DNA from: Nocardiopsis composta
Lineage (GTDB): Bacteria > Actinomycetota > Actinomycetes > Streptosporangiales > Streptosporangiaceae
Reading direction: 5' to 3'
NCBI RefSeq assembly: GCF_014200805.1
Contig: NZ_JACHDB010000002.1
Location: 124,001-188,000, forward strand
DNA: 64,000 nucleotides
Positions within the stretch are counted from its first letter, which is position 1; each line of letters starts with the position of its first letter. Both the position numbers and the translations under genes were made by a program. Shown here piece by piece: positions 9,527 through 18,792 of the stretch. Under the pieces are notes generated by a model. It was not told the origin of the DNA. It did no database searches and saw nothing but the letters and a program-made list of their open reading frames with translations.

Positions 9527-11476
9527 ATGGTCGCCAACGCAGGTGAGAGTGTTTTCCCGCGGCTGGAGGAACTGCTGCCGCGGGTGCGCAAACCGGTCCA
9601 GTACGTGGGCGGTGAGCTGAACTCGGTCACCAAGGACTGGGACGCCGCCGAGGTGCGGTGGGCGCTGATGTACCCCGACGCCTACGAGGTGGGCGTGCCC
9701 AACCAGGGGATCCAGATCCTCTACGAGATCCTCAACGAGCGGGACGGGGTGCTGGCCGAGCGGACCTATGCGGTCGGCACCGATCTGGAGGCGCTGATGC
9801 GCGAGCACGGCGTGCCGCAGTTCACCGTGGACGCGCACCGCCCGGTCGGCGGGTTCGACCTGCTCGGGGTGAGCTTCGCCAGCGAGATGGGCTACACCAA
9901 CCTGCTCACCGCCCTGGACCTGGCCGGCATCCCGCTGCACGCGGCCGACCGCGGCGAGGAGCACCCGGTGGTGCTGGCCGGCGGGCACGCCGCGTTCAAC
10001 CCGGAGCCGATCGCCGGCTTCCTGGACGCCGCGGTGCTCGGCGACGGGGAGGAGATCGCGCTGGCCGTCACCGAGGTGGTGCGGGAGTGGAAGCGGGAGG
10101 GCCGGCCCGGCGGGCGGGACGGCCTGCTGGAGCGGCTGGCCGCCGGCGGCGGGGTGTACGTGCCGCGCTTCTACGACGTGCACTACCTGCCCGACGGGCG
10201 GATCGGCGGCTACCGGCCGAACCGGCCGGGCGTGCCGTGGCGGGTGCACAAGCACACCGTGATGGACCTCGACCGGTGGCCCTACCCGAAGCAGCCGATC
10301 GTGCCGATCGCGGAGTCGGTGCACGAGCGCTACAGCGTGGAGATCTTCCGGGGCTGCACCCGCGGCTGCCGGTTCTGCCAGGCGGGCATGATCACCCGGC
10401 CGGTGCGCGAGCGCAGCGGCGCGACGGTGGAGTCCATGGTGGAGCAGGGCGTGCGGGCCTCGGGCTTCCAGGAGGTCGGCCTGCTCTCGCTGTCCAGCGC
10501 CGACCACAGCGAGATCGGTTCGATCACCAAGTCCCTGGCCGACCGGTACGAGGGCACCGGCACCGGGCTGTCGCTCCCCTCCACCCGGGTGGACGCGTTC
10601 AACATCGACCTGGCCAACGAGCTCACCCGCTCCGGACGCCGCTCCGGCCTGACCTTCGCCCCGGAGGGCGGCAGCGAGCGGATGCGCCGGGTGATCAACA
10701 AGATGGTCACCGAGCAGGACCTGATCCGCACCGTCACCGCCGCCTACGCCGCCGGGTGGCGGCAGGTCAAGCTGTACTTCATGTGCGGCCTGCCCACCGA
10801 GGAGGACGAGGACGTGCTGGCCATCGCCGACCTGGCCAAGGAGGTGGTGCGCACCGGCCGCGAGGTCACCGGCCGGACCGACATCCGGTGCACCGTCTCC
10901 ATCGGCGGGTTCGTGCCCAAGCCGCACACCCCGTTCCAGTGGGCCGGGCAGGCCCCGGCCGAGGTGGTCGACGCCCGGCTGCGCCGGCTGCGCGACGCGC
11001 TCCGCTCGGACAAGCGCTTCGGCAAGGCGATCGGGCTGCGCTACCACGAGGGCGCCCCGTCGATCATCGAAGGGCTGCTCTCCCGGGGCGACCGCCGGGT
11101 CGGCGCGGTGGTCGAGCGGGTCTGGCGGGACGGCGGCCGCTTCGACGGGTGGAGCGAGCACTTCGACCGCGCGCGCTGGGACCGCTGCGCCGCGGAGGCG
11201 TTCGCCGGCGGCCCGGTCGACCTGGACTGGTTCACGGTGCGCGAGCGCGCCGAGGACGAGGTGCTGCCCTGGGACCACCTGGACGCGGGCCTGGACCGGG
11301 ACTGGCTCTGGCAGGACTGGCAGGACGCCCAGCACGGCGAGGAGTCGGTGGAGGTCGACGACTGCCGGTGGAACCCCTGCTACGACTGCGGCGTCTGCCC
11401 GAGCATGGGCACCGAGATCCAGATCGGGGTCGGGCCGCAGGACCGCTCGAAGCTGCTGCCGCTGTCGGTGCGCTGA
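9527..11476 (+). CDS. TIGR03960 family B12-binding/radical SAM protein
   Basis: A 649-residue protein. Residues about 1-230 resemble the Rossmann/B12-like leader of this family (ALMYPDAYEVGVPNQGIQILYEILNE, VVLAGGHAAFNPEPIAGFLDAAVLGDGEE). The radical SAM core then carries RGCTRGCRFCQAG, a C-x3-C-x2-C cluster motif near residues 277-284. The C-terminal region has CRWNPCYDCGVC, a possible second metal site. The family always sits beside TIGR03936, as here, and its substrate is unknown; a role in RNA or ribosome maturation has been suggested from context. ATG 9527 follows a GGAACG site and gives the expected N terminus. Confidence 0.93.
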   Translation: MVANAGESVFPRLEELLPRVRKPVQYVGGELNSVTKDWDAAEVRWALMYPDAYEVGVPNQGIQILYEILNERDGVLAERTYAVGTDLEALMREHGVPQFTVDAHRPVGGFDLLGVSFASEMGYTNLLTALDLAGIPLHAADRGEEHPVVLAGGHAAFNPEPIAGFLDAAVLGDGEEIALAVTEVVREWKREGRPGGRDGLLERLAAGGGVYVPRFYDVHYLPDGRIGGYRPNRPGVPWRVHKHTVMDLDRWPYPKQPIVPIAESVHERYSVEIFRGCTRGCRFCQAGMITRPVRERSGATVESMVEQGVRASGFQEVGLLSLSSADHSEIGSITKSLADRYEGTGTGLSLPSTRVDAFNIDLANELTRSGRRSGLTFAPEGGSERMRRVINKMVTEQDLIRTVTAAYAAGWRQVKLYFMCGLPTEEDEDVLAIADLAKEVVRTGREVTGRTDIRCTVSIGGFVPKPHTPFQWAGQAPAEVVDARLRRLRDALRSDKRFGKAIGLRYHEGAPSIIEGLLSRGDRRVGAVVERVWRDGGRFDGWSEHFDRARWDRCAAEAFAGGPVDLDWFTVRERAEDEVLPWDHLDAGLDRDWLWQDWQDAQHGEESVEVDDCRWNPCYDCGVCPSMGTEIQIGVGPQDRSKLLPLSVR

Positions 11477-11989
11477 ACCGGCGCACTGCGCGAGGCCGGG
11501 TCCGGTCGGCCGGACCCGGCCCGCGGTGTCCGCGGGGGCGCACGGCCGGTGCGGCAGAGATCGTTGCGAAGAGGGGGCGCCCGGGTGCTCGACGCGGCCG
11601 GAAGGCGGCGGAGCGGGCCCGATCGGGCCGGGCTGAAGGGGTATGGCCCGGCGCCCCGCTCGCGCCGGGCCATACGTGCAGTAAGACGGACGGGGCCCCC
11701 GAATGGTTTGCACGATCGGCGAAAAATCTCGAAGAAAATTTGGGGCCGGTCGAAACAGCAGGTCAGAGAGGTTCTGGGTGGGAGAACCCGGCGGGGCGGG
11801 CCGGGCGGCCGCGGTGCCGGGCGGGGCGGAACGCCACCGGCGGGCTTTTCAACGGGGCGCGCCGGGGGAAGAGCATCTACGTGCGAGACGCATGGAACCG
11901 ACCGACGGGCGAGATCTCCCTTACGTCGGGTGATCGGCCGACACGGCCGGGTCGGTGGCGCGCGCCCCCTGCCGCGGGCCGTAGGCTGA
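11477..11989. other. 513-bp intergenic region
   Basis: No convincing gene. The first 250 bp are G+C rich. They contain a perfect stem-loop at 11641-11675, listed separately. An unusually A/T-rich pocket follows at about 11700-11760, which is a plausible promoter area for the TIGR03936 gene. Short reading frames here have no recognisable features. Confidence 0.5.
11641..11675 (+). terminator. Stem-loop downstream of the radical SAM gene
   Basis: Arms GTATGGCCCGGCG (11641-11653) and CGCCGGGCCATAC (11663-11675) pair perfectly over 13 bp with a 9-base loop. No T tract follows, as is common for actinobacterial terminators. It lies 165 bp after the stop, so it could also be a processing or regulatory hairpin. 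Confidence 0.5.
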
Positions 11990-12922
11990 ATGGGACGTGA
12001 ATTCCCCAGGTGGGTGTGGCGTGCAGGAATCGGCCGCCCGCTCGGGGAGTTGGACAGGAAAGGAGTACCGCTGCCCCCGGTACCTCAGGGCGAGGCTCCG
12101 CCCTCCGACGAACGGACCGGCCACCGGATCCGCGTCCGCTACCGCAAGCGCGGCCGGATGCGGTTCGCCAGCCACCGCGACATCGCGCGCGTGCTGGAGC
12201 GGGCCGTGCGGAGGGCGGGGGTGCCCGTTGCCTACTCGGCCGGGTTCTCTCCGCGCCCGAAGATCTCCTACGCGGGCGTCGCTCCGACCGGAGTGGCGAG
12301 CGAGGCGGAGTACTTCGAGATGGTGCTGGCCGAACCGGCCGGCGTCGGGCAGGTACGGATCGGCCTCGACGCGGCGCTGCCCGAAGGGCTGGACGTCGCA
12401 GAGGTCGTGCAGGCGGGCACCGGCGGCCTGGCGGACCGCCTGGAAGCATCGGAGTGGAGAGTGGAACTGCCCGGCGTCGCCCCCGATGACGCCGAGCAGG
12501 CCGCGGCCGCGTTCCTGGCGGCCGGCGGTGTTGAAGTGGAGCGGCTCACCAAGAAGGGCCGCCGGCGCTTCGACGCCCGCGGTGCCGTCGTCCGACTCGA
12601 GTCGGTAGGGCGCAGCACAGCGGGACGAGAAGCGACATATGCCATACTTCGGATGGTCATACGGCACACCACACCCGCCGTACGACCGGACGACGTGGTG
12701 ACCGGCCTTCGTCACGTGGCCGGCCTGGCGCCGCCGTCATCGCCGATGATGACCCGGCTGGCGCAGGGGCCGCTGGACGAGGAGTCCGGCAGGGTCGCCG
12801 ATCCGCTCCGAGCGGATCGAAAGGCCGACCCGCCCGGACGCGCGGAATGGACTCCGCGGCCGTCCCCGCCCGCGGAGGGCGCGCACGCGCCGCCCTCGAC
12901 GGGGGACGCGGGCGAACGATGA
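11990..12922 (+). CDS. TIGR03936 family protein (DUF2344)
   Basis: Up to 310 residues. The recognisable domain begins around residue 45 (RIRVRYRKRGRMRFASHRDIARVLERAVRRAGVPVAYSAGFSPRPKISYA), which is the conserved core of TIGR03936/DUF2344, the constant partner of the preceding radical SAM protein. The function is unknown. The first 40 residues and the last 50 (polar, Pro/Arg-rich) are not conserved. The start is uncertain: ATG 11990 is the only standard in-frame start upstream, but an AAAGGAG site at 12058-12064 has no good start after it except CTG 12071. Confidence 0.85.
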   Translation: MGREFPRWVWRAGIGRPLGELDRKGVPLPPVPQGEAPPSDERTGHRIRVRYRKRGRMRFASHRDIARVLERAVRRAGVPVAYSAGFSPRPKISYAGVAPTGVASEAEYFEMVLAEPAGVGQVRIGLDAALPEGLDVAEVVQAGTGGLADRLEASEWRVELPGVAPDDAEQAAAAFLAAGGVEVERLTKKGRRRFDARGAVVRLESVGRSTAGREATYAILRMVIRHTTPAVRPDDVVTGLRHVAGLAPPSSPMMTRLAQGPLDEESGRVADPLRADRKADPPGRAEWTPRPSPPAEGAHAPPSTGDAGER

Positions 12923-13046
12923 CGACTTTGCCCGGAGGTGTGCGAACACCACCGGCGCCGAAACAGCGACGACAGTCCTCGCGAGCGGCGGCAGAGGCTC
13001 GACGAGCCGAGGCCGCCCCCGAGGGCTCTGACGGGAGACCGCCCGG

Positions 13047-16000
13047 ATGCTCGAGAACGAGCCCAACGGCGGTGCCGACGGCACCGCGGGTACAACTGAA
13101 ACGACGGAGACCGCCGAGGAGCAGAAGCAGGCCAGGGCGACCGTGACGGTCGCCCAGCCCCAGCAGGACTTCGAGGTCAAGGTGAGCACCCCGGCGAAGC
13201 GGGGCAAGGGGGCGGTGCGCGCCGCCGGCCCGCCGCCCGAACCGGAGCCCGCCGCGCAGACCTCCTCCGCCCCGCTGACCGCCCCGGCGGGCACGGTGGA
13301 GCCGGAGTCCGCGGTCGCGGTGAACACGCCGCGCAAGGGCACCGCCGAGCGGCGCGCGTCCGCCCCCGCGGCGGAGCCGGCGGAGGCGGCGGCCGACGAG
13401 GCGGCCGCGCCGGCCGAGGAGAAGGCCCCGGCGAAGACCAAGGCCGCCCGGACCCGTGCCCGGGGAACCCGGAAGAAGGCCGAGGAGGCCGCGGAGCCCG
13501 CGGTGGAGCCGGCCGCTGCCCGGGCGGAGGCCGCCGAAGAAGAAGCGGAGCCGCGCCCGCGCACCCGCACCCGCGCCCGGGGCTCCCGCAAGGCCGAGGC
13601 CTCCGAGGCCGGGACCGCCTTCCAGGCGCCCGCGGCCGAGGAGCCGGAGGAGGCCGCCCCCTCCGTCCTCTCCTTCCAGGCCCCCGTGGTCCTCTTCCAG
13701 CCGCCGGTCGCACCGCCGGCCGCGGCCAACGGGACCGTGGAGCAGGCCGGCGGGGAGGCCGACGAGGAGGAGGCCGAGGAGACCGAGTCCGCCGAGGCCG
13801 AGGGCGACGAGGACCGCCCCGGCCGCCGCCGTCGCCGCCGCGGCGGGCGCGGGCGCGGCAGGTCCCGCACCTCGGAGGAGGAGGCCGAGGAGCAGGCCGC
13901 CGAGGACGGCCGGGAGGCCGCCGCGGAGGAGGGAGGCGAGCAGGCCGCCGAGCGGTCCGCGGACGGCGCCGAGCAGGCCGAGCCCGCCGAGGGCTCGGCC
14001 ACCGGGACCCGCCGCCGTCGCCGCCGTCGCCGCCGCGGCGGGTCCGACTCCGGCGACGAGGCCCTGGGCAAGGACGACCCGCCCAACACCGTGGTGAAGG
14101 TGCGCGAGCCGCGCGCCGAGAAGCCGATCGAGGACGAGGTCCAGTCGGTCCGCGGCTCCACCCGCCTGGAGGCCAAGAAGCAGCGCCGCCGCGAGGGCCG
14201 CGAGCAGGGCCGCCGGCGCACCCCGATCATCACCGAGTCGGAGTTCCTGGCCCGCCGCGAGTCGGTCAAGCGGGACCTGGTGATCCGGCGCATCGGCGAC
14301 CGCACCCAGATCGGCGTGCTGGAGGACGACGTCCTGGTCGAGCACTACGTCGACCGCTCCACCCACCGCTCCTACGTCGGCAACGTCTACCTGGGCCGGG
14401 TGCAGAACGTGCTCCCGTCCATGGAGGCGGCCTTCGTGGACGTCGGCAAGGGCCGCAACGCGGTGCTCTACGCGGGCGAGGTGAACTGGGACGCCTCCGG
14501 CCTGGAGGGCCAGCCCAAGCGGATCGAGTCGGTGCTCAAGTCCGGCCAGTCGGTGCTGGTCCAGGTGACCAAGGACCCGATCGGGCACAAGGGCGCCCGG
14601 CTCACCAGCCAGATCAGCCTCCCCGGCCGGTACCTGGTCTATGTGCCGGACGGCTCGATGACCGGCATCAGCCGCAAGCTCCCGGACAAGGAGCGGGCCC
14701 GGCTCAAGCAGATCCTGAAGAAGGTCATGCCGGCCAACGCCGGGGTGATCGTGCGGACCGCGGCCGAGGGCGCCAGCGAGGAGGAGCTGGAGCGCGACAT
14801 CTCGCGCCTGGCCGCGCAGTGGGAGTCGATCAAGCGCAAGTCGAAGTCGGCGACCGCGCCCGCGCTGCTCAACAGCGAGCCGGACCTGACCGTCAAGGTC
14901 GTCCGGGACGTGTTCAACGAGGACTTCTCCAGCCTGGTCGTCTCCGGCGACGAGGCCTGGGACACGGTGCACGACTACGTCGACTACGTGGCCCCGCAGC
15001 TCGCCGAGCGCCTGGTCAAGTGGGACGGCGACCGGGACATCTTCGAGGCGTACCGGATCGACGAGCAGATCGCCAAGGGCCTGGAGCGCAAGGTCTGGCT
15101 GCCCAGCGGCGGCTCGCTGGTCATCGACCGCACCGAGGCGATGACCGTGGTCGACGTGAACACCGGCAAGTTCACCGGCCAGGGCGGCAACCTCGAAGAG
15201 ACGGTCACCAAGAACAACCTCGAGGCGGCCGAGGAGATCGTGCGCCAGCTGCGGCTGCGCGACATCGGCGGCATCATCGTGATCGACTTCATCGACATGG
15301 TGCTGGAGAGCAACCGCGACCTGGTGCTGCGCCGCCTGCTGGAGTGCCTCTCCCGGGACCGCACCAAGCACCAGGTGGCCGAGGTCACCTCGCTGGGGCT
15401 GGTGCAGATGACCCGCAAGCGGGTCGGCCAGGGCCTGCTGGAGGCGTTCTCGCACAACTGCGAGCACTGCAACGGGCGCGGCCTGATCGTCTCCGCCGAG
15501 CCGGTGGAGGGCAAGGGCTCCGGCGGCCAGTCCGCCTCCGGCCGCAAGAAGAAGGGCAAGAACGGCTCCTCCGCCGAGGCCGACAAGGCCAAGGACGACA
15601 AGGCCGAGAAGGCCAAGGAGGAGAAGGCCGAGAAGGCCGCCGCCACGTCCGGGAAGGGCGCCGAGGACGGCGCGGCCGAGGGCGGCGCGGCCGAGGGCGG
15701 CGCGGCCGAGGGCGGCGCGGCCGAGGGCGGCGCCAAGGACGGCAAGGCCGCCAAGGCCGCCGAGAAGGGCGGCCGCTCCCGCTCCGGGAAGTCGGCCAAG
15801 GCCGCCGCCGGTGCCGCCTCCGAGGCCGCGGAGGAGCGGCCCGCCGAGGCGCCGGCCGAGGCGTCCGAGGCCCCCGCGGAGCAGCCGGCCAAGGCCGGCG
15901 GGTCCCGGAAGCGCACCCGCAAGGCCAAGGAGGCCGCCGCCGAGCCGGCGGCCGAGCAGCCCGCGGCCGCCGAGCAGGCCGAGCCGGCGCCCGCCGCCGA

Positions 16001-16388
16001 GCGGCAGGAGGGCGCGGCCGGGGAGAGCGCCGAGGAGCCGGCCGCCGAGGCCGCGCCGAAGCGCACCCGGGCGGCGAAGAAGACCACCACGCGCAGCCGG
16101 AGCCGCAAGGCCGCCGGTGCGACCGCGGACACCGGCGGCGAGCAGGCCGCCGAGGGCTTCGCCGAGCAGCGCGCGGAGGAGGCGACCGCGGCGCCGGACG
16201 GCGCCGCGGAGGCGGCCCCCGCACCGGCGGCGGACGGCGCGGAGCGGTCCGCGGCCGCCGAGCCGGCCGGCGGGGAGCAGGACGAGAGCGCCGAGGGCGG
16301 AGCCGAGCGGCCCCGCCGCCGGCGCACCCGGCGGACGGCCAAGTCGGCGGGCACCGCCCCCGAGTCGGCCCCCGTCGAGGCCGGATGA
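13047..16388 (+). CDS. rne: Ribonuclease E/G family endoribonuclease
   Basis: A 1113-residue RNase E/G, the long actinobacterial form that initiates mRNA decay and rRNA processing. Residues 1-400 are low complexity (Glu/Ala/Pro with Arg-rich tracts, RRRRRRGG-like). The catalytic core spans about 405-815. Its S1 region is GNVYLGRVQNVLPSMEAAFVDVG, the metal-binding aspartates lie in VVDVNTGKF and IIVIDFIDM, and the zinc-link is CEHCNGRG. The C-terminal 300 residues are again disordered Lys/Glu/Ala-rich, with a GGAAE tandem repeat. Such flanks in other RNase E proteins bind RNA and partner enzymes. ATG 13047 follows a weak ribosome site. Confidence 0.95.
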   Translation: MLENEPNGGADGTAGTTETTETAEEQKQARATVTVAQPQQDFEVKVSTPAKRGKGAVRAAGPPPEPEPAAQTSSAPLTAPAGTVEPESAVAVNTPRKGTAERRASAPAAEPAEAAADEAAAPAEEKAPAKTKAARTRARGTRKKAEEAAEPAVEPAAARAEAAEEEAEPRPRTRTRARGSRKAEASEAGTAFQAPAAEEPEEAAPSVLSFQAPVVLFQPPVAPPAAANGTVEQAGGEADEEEAEETESAEAEGDEDRPGRRRRRRGGRGRGRSRTSEEEAEEQAAEDGREAAAEEGGEQAAERSADGAEQAEPAEGSATGTRRRRRRRRRGGSDSGDEALGKDDPPNTVVKVREPRAEKPIEDEVQSVRGSTRLEAKKQRRREGREQGRRRTPIITESEFLARRESVKRDLVIRRIGDRTQIGVLEDDVLVEHYVDRSTHRSYVGNVYLGRVQNVLPSMEAAFVDVGKGRNAVLYAGEVNWDASGLEGQPKRIESVLKSGQSVLVQVTKDPIGHKGARLTSQISLPGRYLVYVPDGSMTGISRKLPDKERARLKQILKKVMPANAGVIVRTAAEGASEEELERDISRLAAQWESIKRKSKSATAPALLNSEPDLTVKVVRDVFNEDFSSLVVSGDEAWDTVHDYVDYVAPQLAERLVKWDGDRDIFEAYRIDEQIAKGLERKVWLPSGGSLVIDRTEAMTVVDVNTGKFTGQGGNLEETVTKNNLEAAEEIVRQLRLRDIGGIIVIDFIDMVLESNRDLVLRRLLECLSRDRTKHQVAEVTSLGLVQMTRKRVGQGLLEAFSHNCEHCNGRGLIVSAEPVEGKGSGGQSASGRKKKGKNGSSAEADKAKDDKAEKAKEEKAEKAAATSGKGAEDGAAEGGAAEGGAAEGGAAEGGAKDGKAAKAAEKGGRSRSGKSAKAAAGAASEAAEERPAEAPAEASEAPAEQPAKAGGSRKRTRKAKEAAAEPAAEQPAAAEQAEPAPAAERQEGAAGESAEEPAAEAAPKRTRAAKKTTTRSRSRKAAGATADTGGEQAAEGFAEQRAEEATAAPDGAAEAAPAPAADGAERSAAAEPAGGEQDESAEGGAERPRRRRTRRTAKSAGTAPESAPVEAG
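15669..15734 (+). repeat. 15-bp tandem repeat within rne
   Basis: The unit GGCGGCGCGGCCGAG occurs about four times head to tail. It encodes a repeated GGAAE pentapeptide in the disordered tail of RNase E. The unit length is a multiple of three, so copy-number changes keep the frame. Confidence 0.85.
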
Positions 16389-16395
16389 CGGACCC

Positions 16396-16427
16396 GGCCG
16401 GACCGGGGAGGCCCCCTGGTCCGGCCG
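16396..16427 (+). terminator. Hairpin after rne
   Basis: An inverted repeat around GGCCGGACCGGGG / CCCCCTGGTCCGGCC lies 8 bases after the rne stop, with a very short loop. There is no T tract. It is a likely terminator separating rne from rplU-rpmA. Confidence 0.55.
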
Positions 16428-16633
16428 GGACCGCGGCGTGTCCGCCGCCGAGCGGCGGATGGTAATCTATGGGTCGGTGCGTCGGCGCGCCCCAATCGTT
16501 CGCGCGCCCGAGACCCGACTTCGATTCCCATGCCCCCGCTACGGGCCCTGATGGGTAACGAGCTGCGGTCAAAAGCAGCGCATTTCACCCCGCTCCGGCG
16601 GGGATGGTCCACGAGCAGGAAGAGAGTTCCCCG
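16428..16633 (+). promoter_or_regulatory. rplU leader region
   Basis: About 200 bp before rplU with a -10-like TAATCT at 16463-16468 and an A-rich stretch (GGTCAAAAGCAGCGCATTT) nearer the gene. L21 operons often have a structured leader, but I cannot prove one from sequence alone. This is a probable promoter for rplU-rpmA. Confidence 0.4.
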
Positions 16634-16945
16634 GTGTACGCGATCGTGCGAGCGGGCGGCCGACAGGAGAAGGTGTCTGTCGATGACGTCTTGAACATCG
16701 ACAGGGTCTCCGAGGAGGCCGGTTCGACGGTGACGTGGGAGCCGCTGCTTGTCGTCGACGACGGCAAGGTCATCAGCGAGGCCACCGAGCTGAACGGATA
16801 CCAGGTCACCGCCGAGGTCATCGGCGAGACCAAGGGTCCCAAGATCAACATGATGAAGTACAAGAACAAGACCGGTTACAAGAAGCGCCTGGGGCACCGC
16901 CAGAAGTACACCCGGGTCCGCGTCACCGGCATCGCTGCGAAGTAG
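16634..16945 (+). CDS. rplU: 50S ribosomal protein L21
   Basis: 103 residues, the standard length. The sequence begins [25 protein letters not shown] and ends [23 protein letters not shown], both family signatures. L21 binds 23S rRNA in the large subunit. GTG 16634 is chosen because [10 protein letters not shown] is the conserved N terminus; an AGGAAGAGAG site lies upstream. The rpmA gene starts 14 bases after the stop. Confidence 0.96.
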   Translation: MYAIVRAGGRQEKVSVDDVLNIDRVSEEAGSTVTWEPLLVVDDGKVISEATELNGYQVTAEVIGETKGPKINMMKYKNKTGYKKRLGHRQKYTRVRVTGIAAK

Positions 16946-16959
16946 AGGAGGGGCTCGAG

Positions 16960-17220
16960 ATGGCACACAAGAAGGGCGCATCGTCCAGCCGTAACGGGCG
17001 CGACTCCAACGCCAAGCGGCTCGGCGTCAAGCGCTTCGGCGGCCAGTCCGTCAAGGCCGGCGAGATCCTGATCCGCCAGCGCGGCACCCGCTTCCACCCG
17101 GGCGACAACGTCGGCCGCGGTGGCGACGACACCCTGTTCGCGCTCGTCGCGGGCACGGTCGAGTTCGGCAACCGGCGCGGCCGCAAGGCCGTGAACATCG
17201 TCCCGGCCCCCGCGGAGTAG
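16960..17220 (+). CDS. rpmA: 50S ribosomal protein L27
   Basis: 86 residues. It has the conserved N terminus [29 protein letters not shown], whose flexible tail reaches the peptidyl-transferase centre, and the [24 protein letters not shown] core. A GAGGAGGGG ribosome site precedes ATG 16960. It is co-transcribed with rplU and ends before a strong hairpin. Unlike the Firmicutes form, there is no N-terminal cleavage extension. Confidence 0.97.
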   Translation: MAHKKGASSSRNGRDSNAKRLGVKRFGGQSVKAGEILIRQRGTRFHPGDNVGRGGDDTLFALVAGTVEFGNRRGRKAVNIVPAPAE

Positions 17221-17244
17221 CGGGCCCGACGATCACGCTTCACC

Positions 17245-17277
17245 GCAGGGCGGGCCAGTCCGACTGGCCCGCCCTGC
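17245..17277 (+). terminator. Terminator of rplU-rpmA
   Basis: Perfect 15-bp arms GCAGGGCGGGCCAGT / ACTGGCCCGCCCTGC with a 3-base loop, 24 bases after rpmA. A second perfect 24-bp palindrome (17283-17306) follows immediately, between this hairpin and obgE. Confidence 0.85.
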
Positions 17278-17334
17278 GTGCTCCGGAGGGGCGGCCGCCC
17301 CTCCGGGCCAGTCCGCATACGGGGAGAAGAGCAC

Positions 17335-18699
17335 ATGCCCGATTTCGTCGACGAAGCGGTCTTGCACGTCAAGGCCGGTGACGGCGGGCACGGTTGTGCC
17401 TCCATCCACCGCGAGAAGTTCAAGCCGCTGGGCGGACCGGACGGCGCCAACGGCGGCCGGGGCGGCGACATCATCCTGGAGGTCGACCCGAACAGCGCCA
17501 CCCTGCTGGAGTACCAGCGCCGGCCGCACCGCAAGGCGGGCAACGGCGCGCCCGGCAAGGGCGGCAACCGGGCCGGCGCCAACGGCGAGACCCTGGTGCT
17601 GCCGGTCCCGGACGGGACCGTCGTCACCACCCTCGACGGCGAGCCGGTGGCCGACCTGGTCGGCGCCGGGACCCGGCTGGTCCTGGCCGAAGGCGGCGCG
17701 GGCGGCCTGGGCAACGCCGCGCTGGCCTCGCCCAAGCGCAAGGCCCCCGGGTTCGCGCTCAAGGGCGAGGAGGGCGCCTCCGCCGACGTCCGGCTGGAGA
17801 TCAAGACCATCGCCGACGTCGGCCTGCTCGGCTTCCCCAGCGCAGGCAAGTCCTCGCTGATCGCCGCGCTGTCCGCGGCCCGGCCCAAGATCGCCGACTA
17901 CCCGTTCACCACCCTGGTGCCCAACCTCGGCGTGGTCGAGGCGGGCACCGTGCAGTACGTGGTCGCCGACGTGCCAGGGCTGATCCCGGGCGCCAGCTCG
18001 GGCAAGGGCCTCGGGCTGTCCTTCCTGCGGCACATCGAGCGCTGCTCCATGCTGCTGCACGTGCTGGACTGCGCCACCTACGAGAAGGACCGCGACCCGG
18101 TCAGCGACCTGGACGCCCTTGAGGCCGAGCTGACCGCCTACGGCGAGCTCACCGACGTCGACCTGTCCGACCGGCCGCGCCTGGTCGCGCTGAACAAGAT
18201 CGACGTGCCCGAGGCGCGCGAGCTGGCCGAGATGGTCCGCCCGCTGCTGGAGGAGCGCGGGTTCAAGGTCTTCGAGATCTCCGCGGCCAGCCGCGAGGGG
18301 CTGCGCGCCCTGTCGTACGCGATGGGCGAGGAGGTCGCCCGGGCCCGCGCCGCCCGGCCCGCGCCGGAGCCGACCCGGGTGGTGCTGCGCCCGCGCGAGA
18401 TCGGCGACGCCCCGTTCGAGGTGGCCAAGGTCGGCGAGAACACCTTCCGGGTGAGCGGCGCCAAGCCCGCCCGCTGGGTGCGCCAGACCGACTTCTCCAA
18501 CGAGGAGGCCGTCGGCTACCTGGGCGAGCGCCTCAACCGGCTCGGCATCGAGGACGCGCTGCGCAAGGCCGGCGCCACCGAGGGCGCCGAGGTCTACATC
18601 GGCACCGAGGAGGACTCCGTGGTCTTCGACTGGGCCCCCGACGTCGACGCCGCGGTCCCGCCGACCGGCCCGCGCGGCACCGACGACCGGCTGGCCTGA
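17335..18699 (+). CDS. obgE: GTPase Obg (CgtA)
   Basis: A 454-residue essential GTPase that binds the 50S subunit late in assembly and ties ribosome biogenesis to growth and differentiation. Seen: the glycine-rich Obg domain (residues 1-160: [32 protein letters not shown]), the G domain with P-loop GFPSAGKSS near residue 166, [10 protein letters not shown] (G3) and NKID (G4), and a C-terminal OCT domain (about 350-430). ATG 17335 follows a GGGGAGAAG site. It lies downstream of rplU-rpmA as in most bacteria. Confidence 0.97.
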   Translation: MPDFVDEAVLHVKAGDGGHGCASIHREKFKPLGGPDGANGGRGGDIILEVDPNSATLLEYQRRPHRKAGNGAPGKGGNRAGANGETLVLPVPDGTVVTTLDGEPVADLVGAGTRLVLAEGGAGGLGNAALASPKRKAPGFALKGEEGASADVRLEIKTIADVGLLGFPSAGKSSLIAALSAARPKIADYPFTTLVPNLGVVEAGTVQYVVADVPGLIPGASSGKGLGLSFLRHIERCSMLLHVLDCATYEKDRDPVSDLDALEAELTAYGELTDVDLSDRPRLVALNKIDVPEARELAEMVRPLLEERGFKVFEISAASREGLRALSYAMGEEVARARAARPAPEPTRVVLRPREIGDAPFEVAKVGENTFRVSGAKPARWVRQTDFSNEEAVGYLGERLNRLGIEDALRKAGATEGAEVYIGTEEDSVVFDWAPDVDAAVPPTGPRGTDDRLA

Positions 18700-18714
18700 C
18701 GTCGCGCGGGGTAC

Positions 18715-18740
18715 CCGCCGCCCCCGTCCCGGGGCGGCGG
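18715..18740 (+). terminator. Hairpin between obgE and proB
   Basis: Arms CCGCCGCCCC and GGGGCGGCGG pair perfectly over 10 bp with a 6-base loop, 15 bases after the obgE stop. Confidence 0.6.
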
Positions 18741-18792
18741 CGTTCGGAGGCTCAGCCGTCCGGGATCCGAGTCAGATGGGAAGTCGTGCATC

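Noticed and set aside
12657-15467. 936-aa reverse ORF opposite rne
   Set aside because: Gly/Leu/Arg-rich antisense of the low-complexity RNase E regions; no domain.
15660-15740. Possible CRISPR-like repeat array
   Set aside because: Repeats are contiguous without spacers and encode an in-frame pentapeptide in rne.
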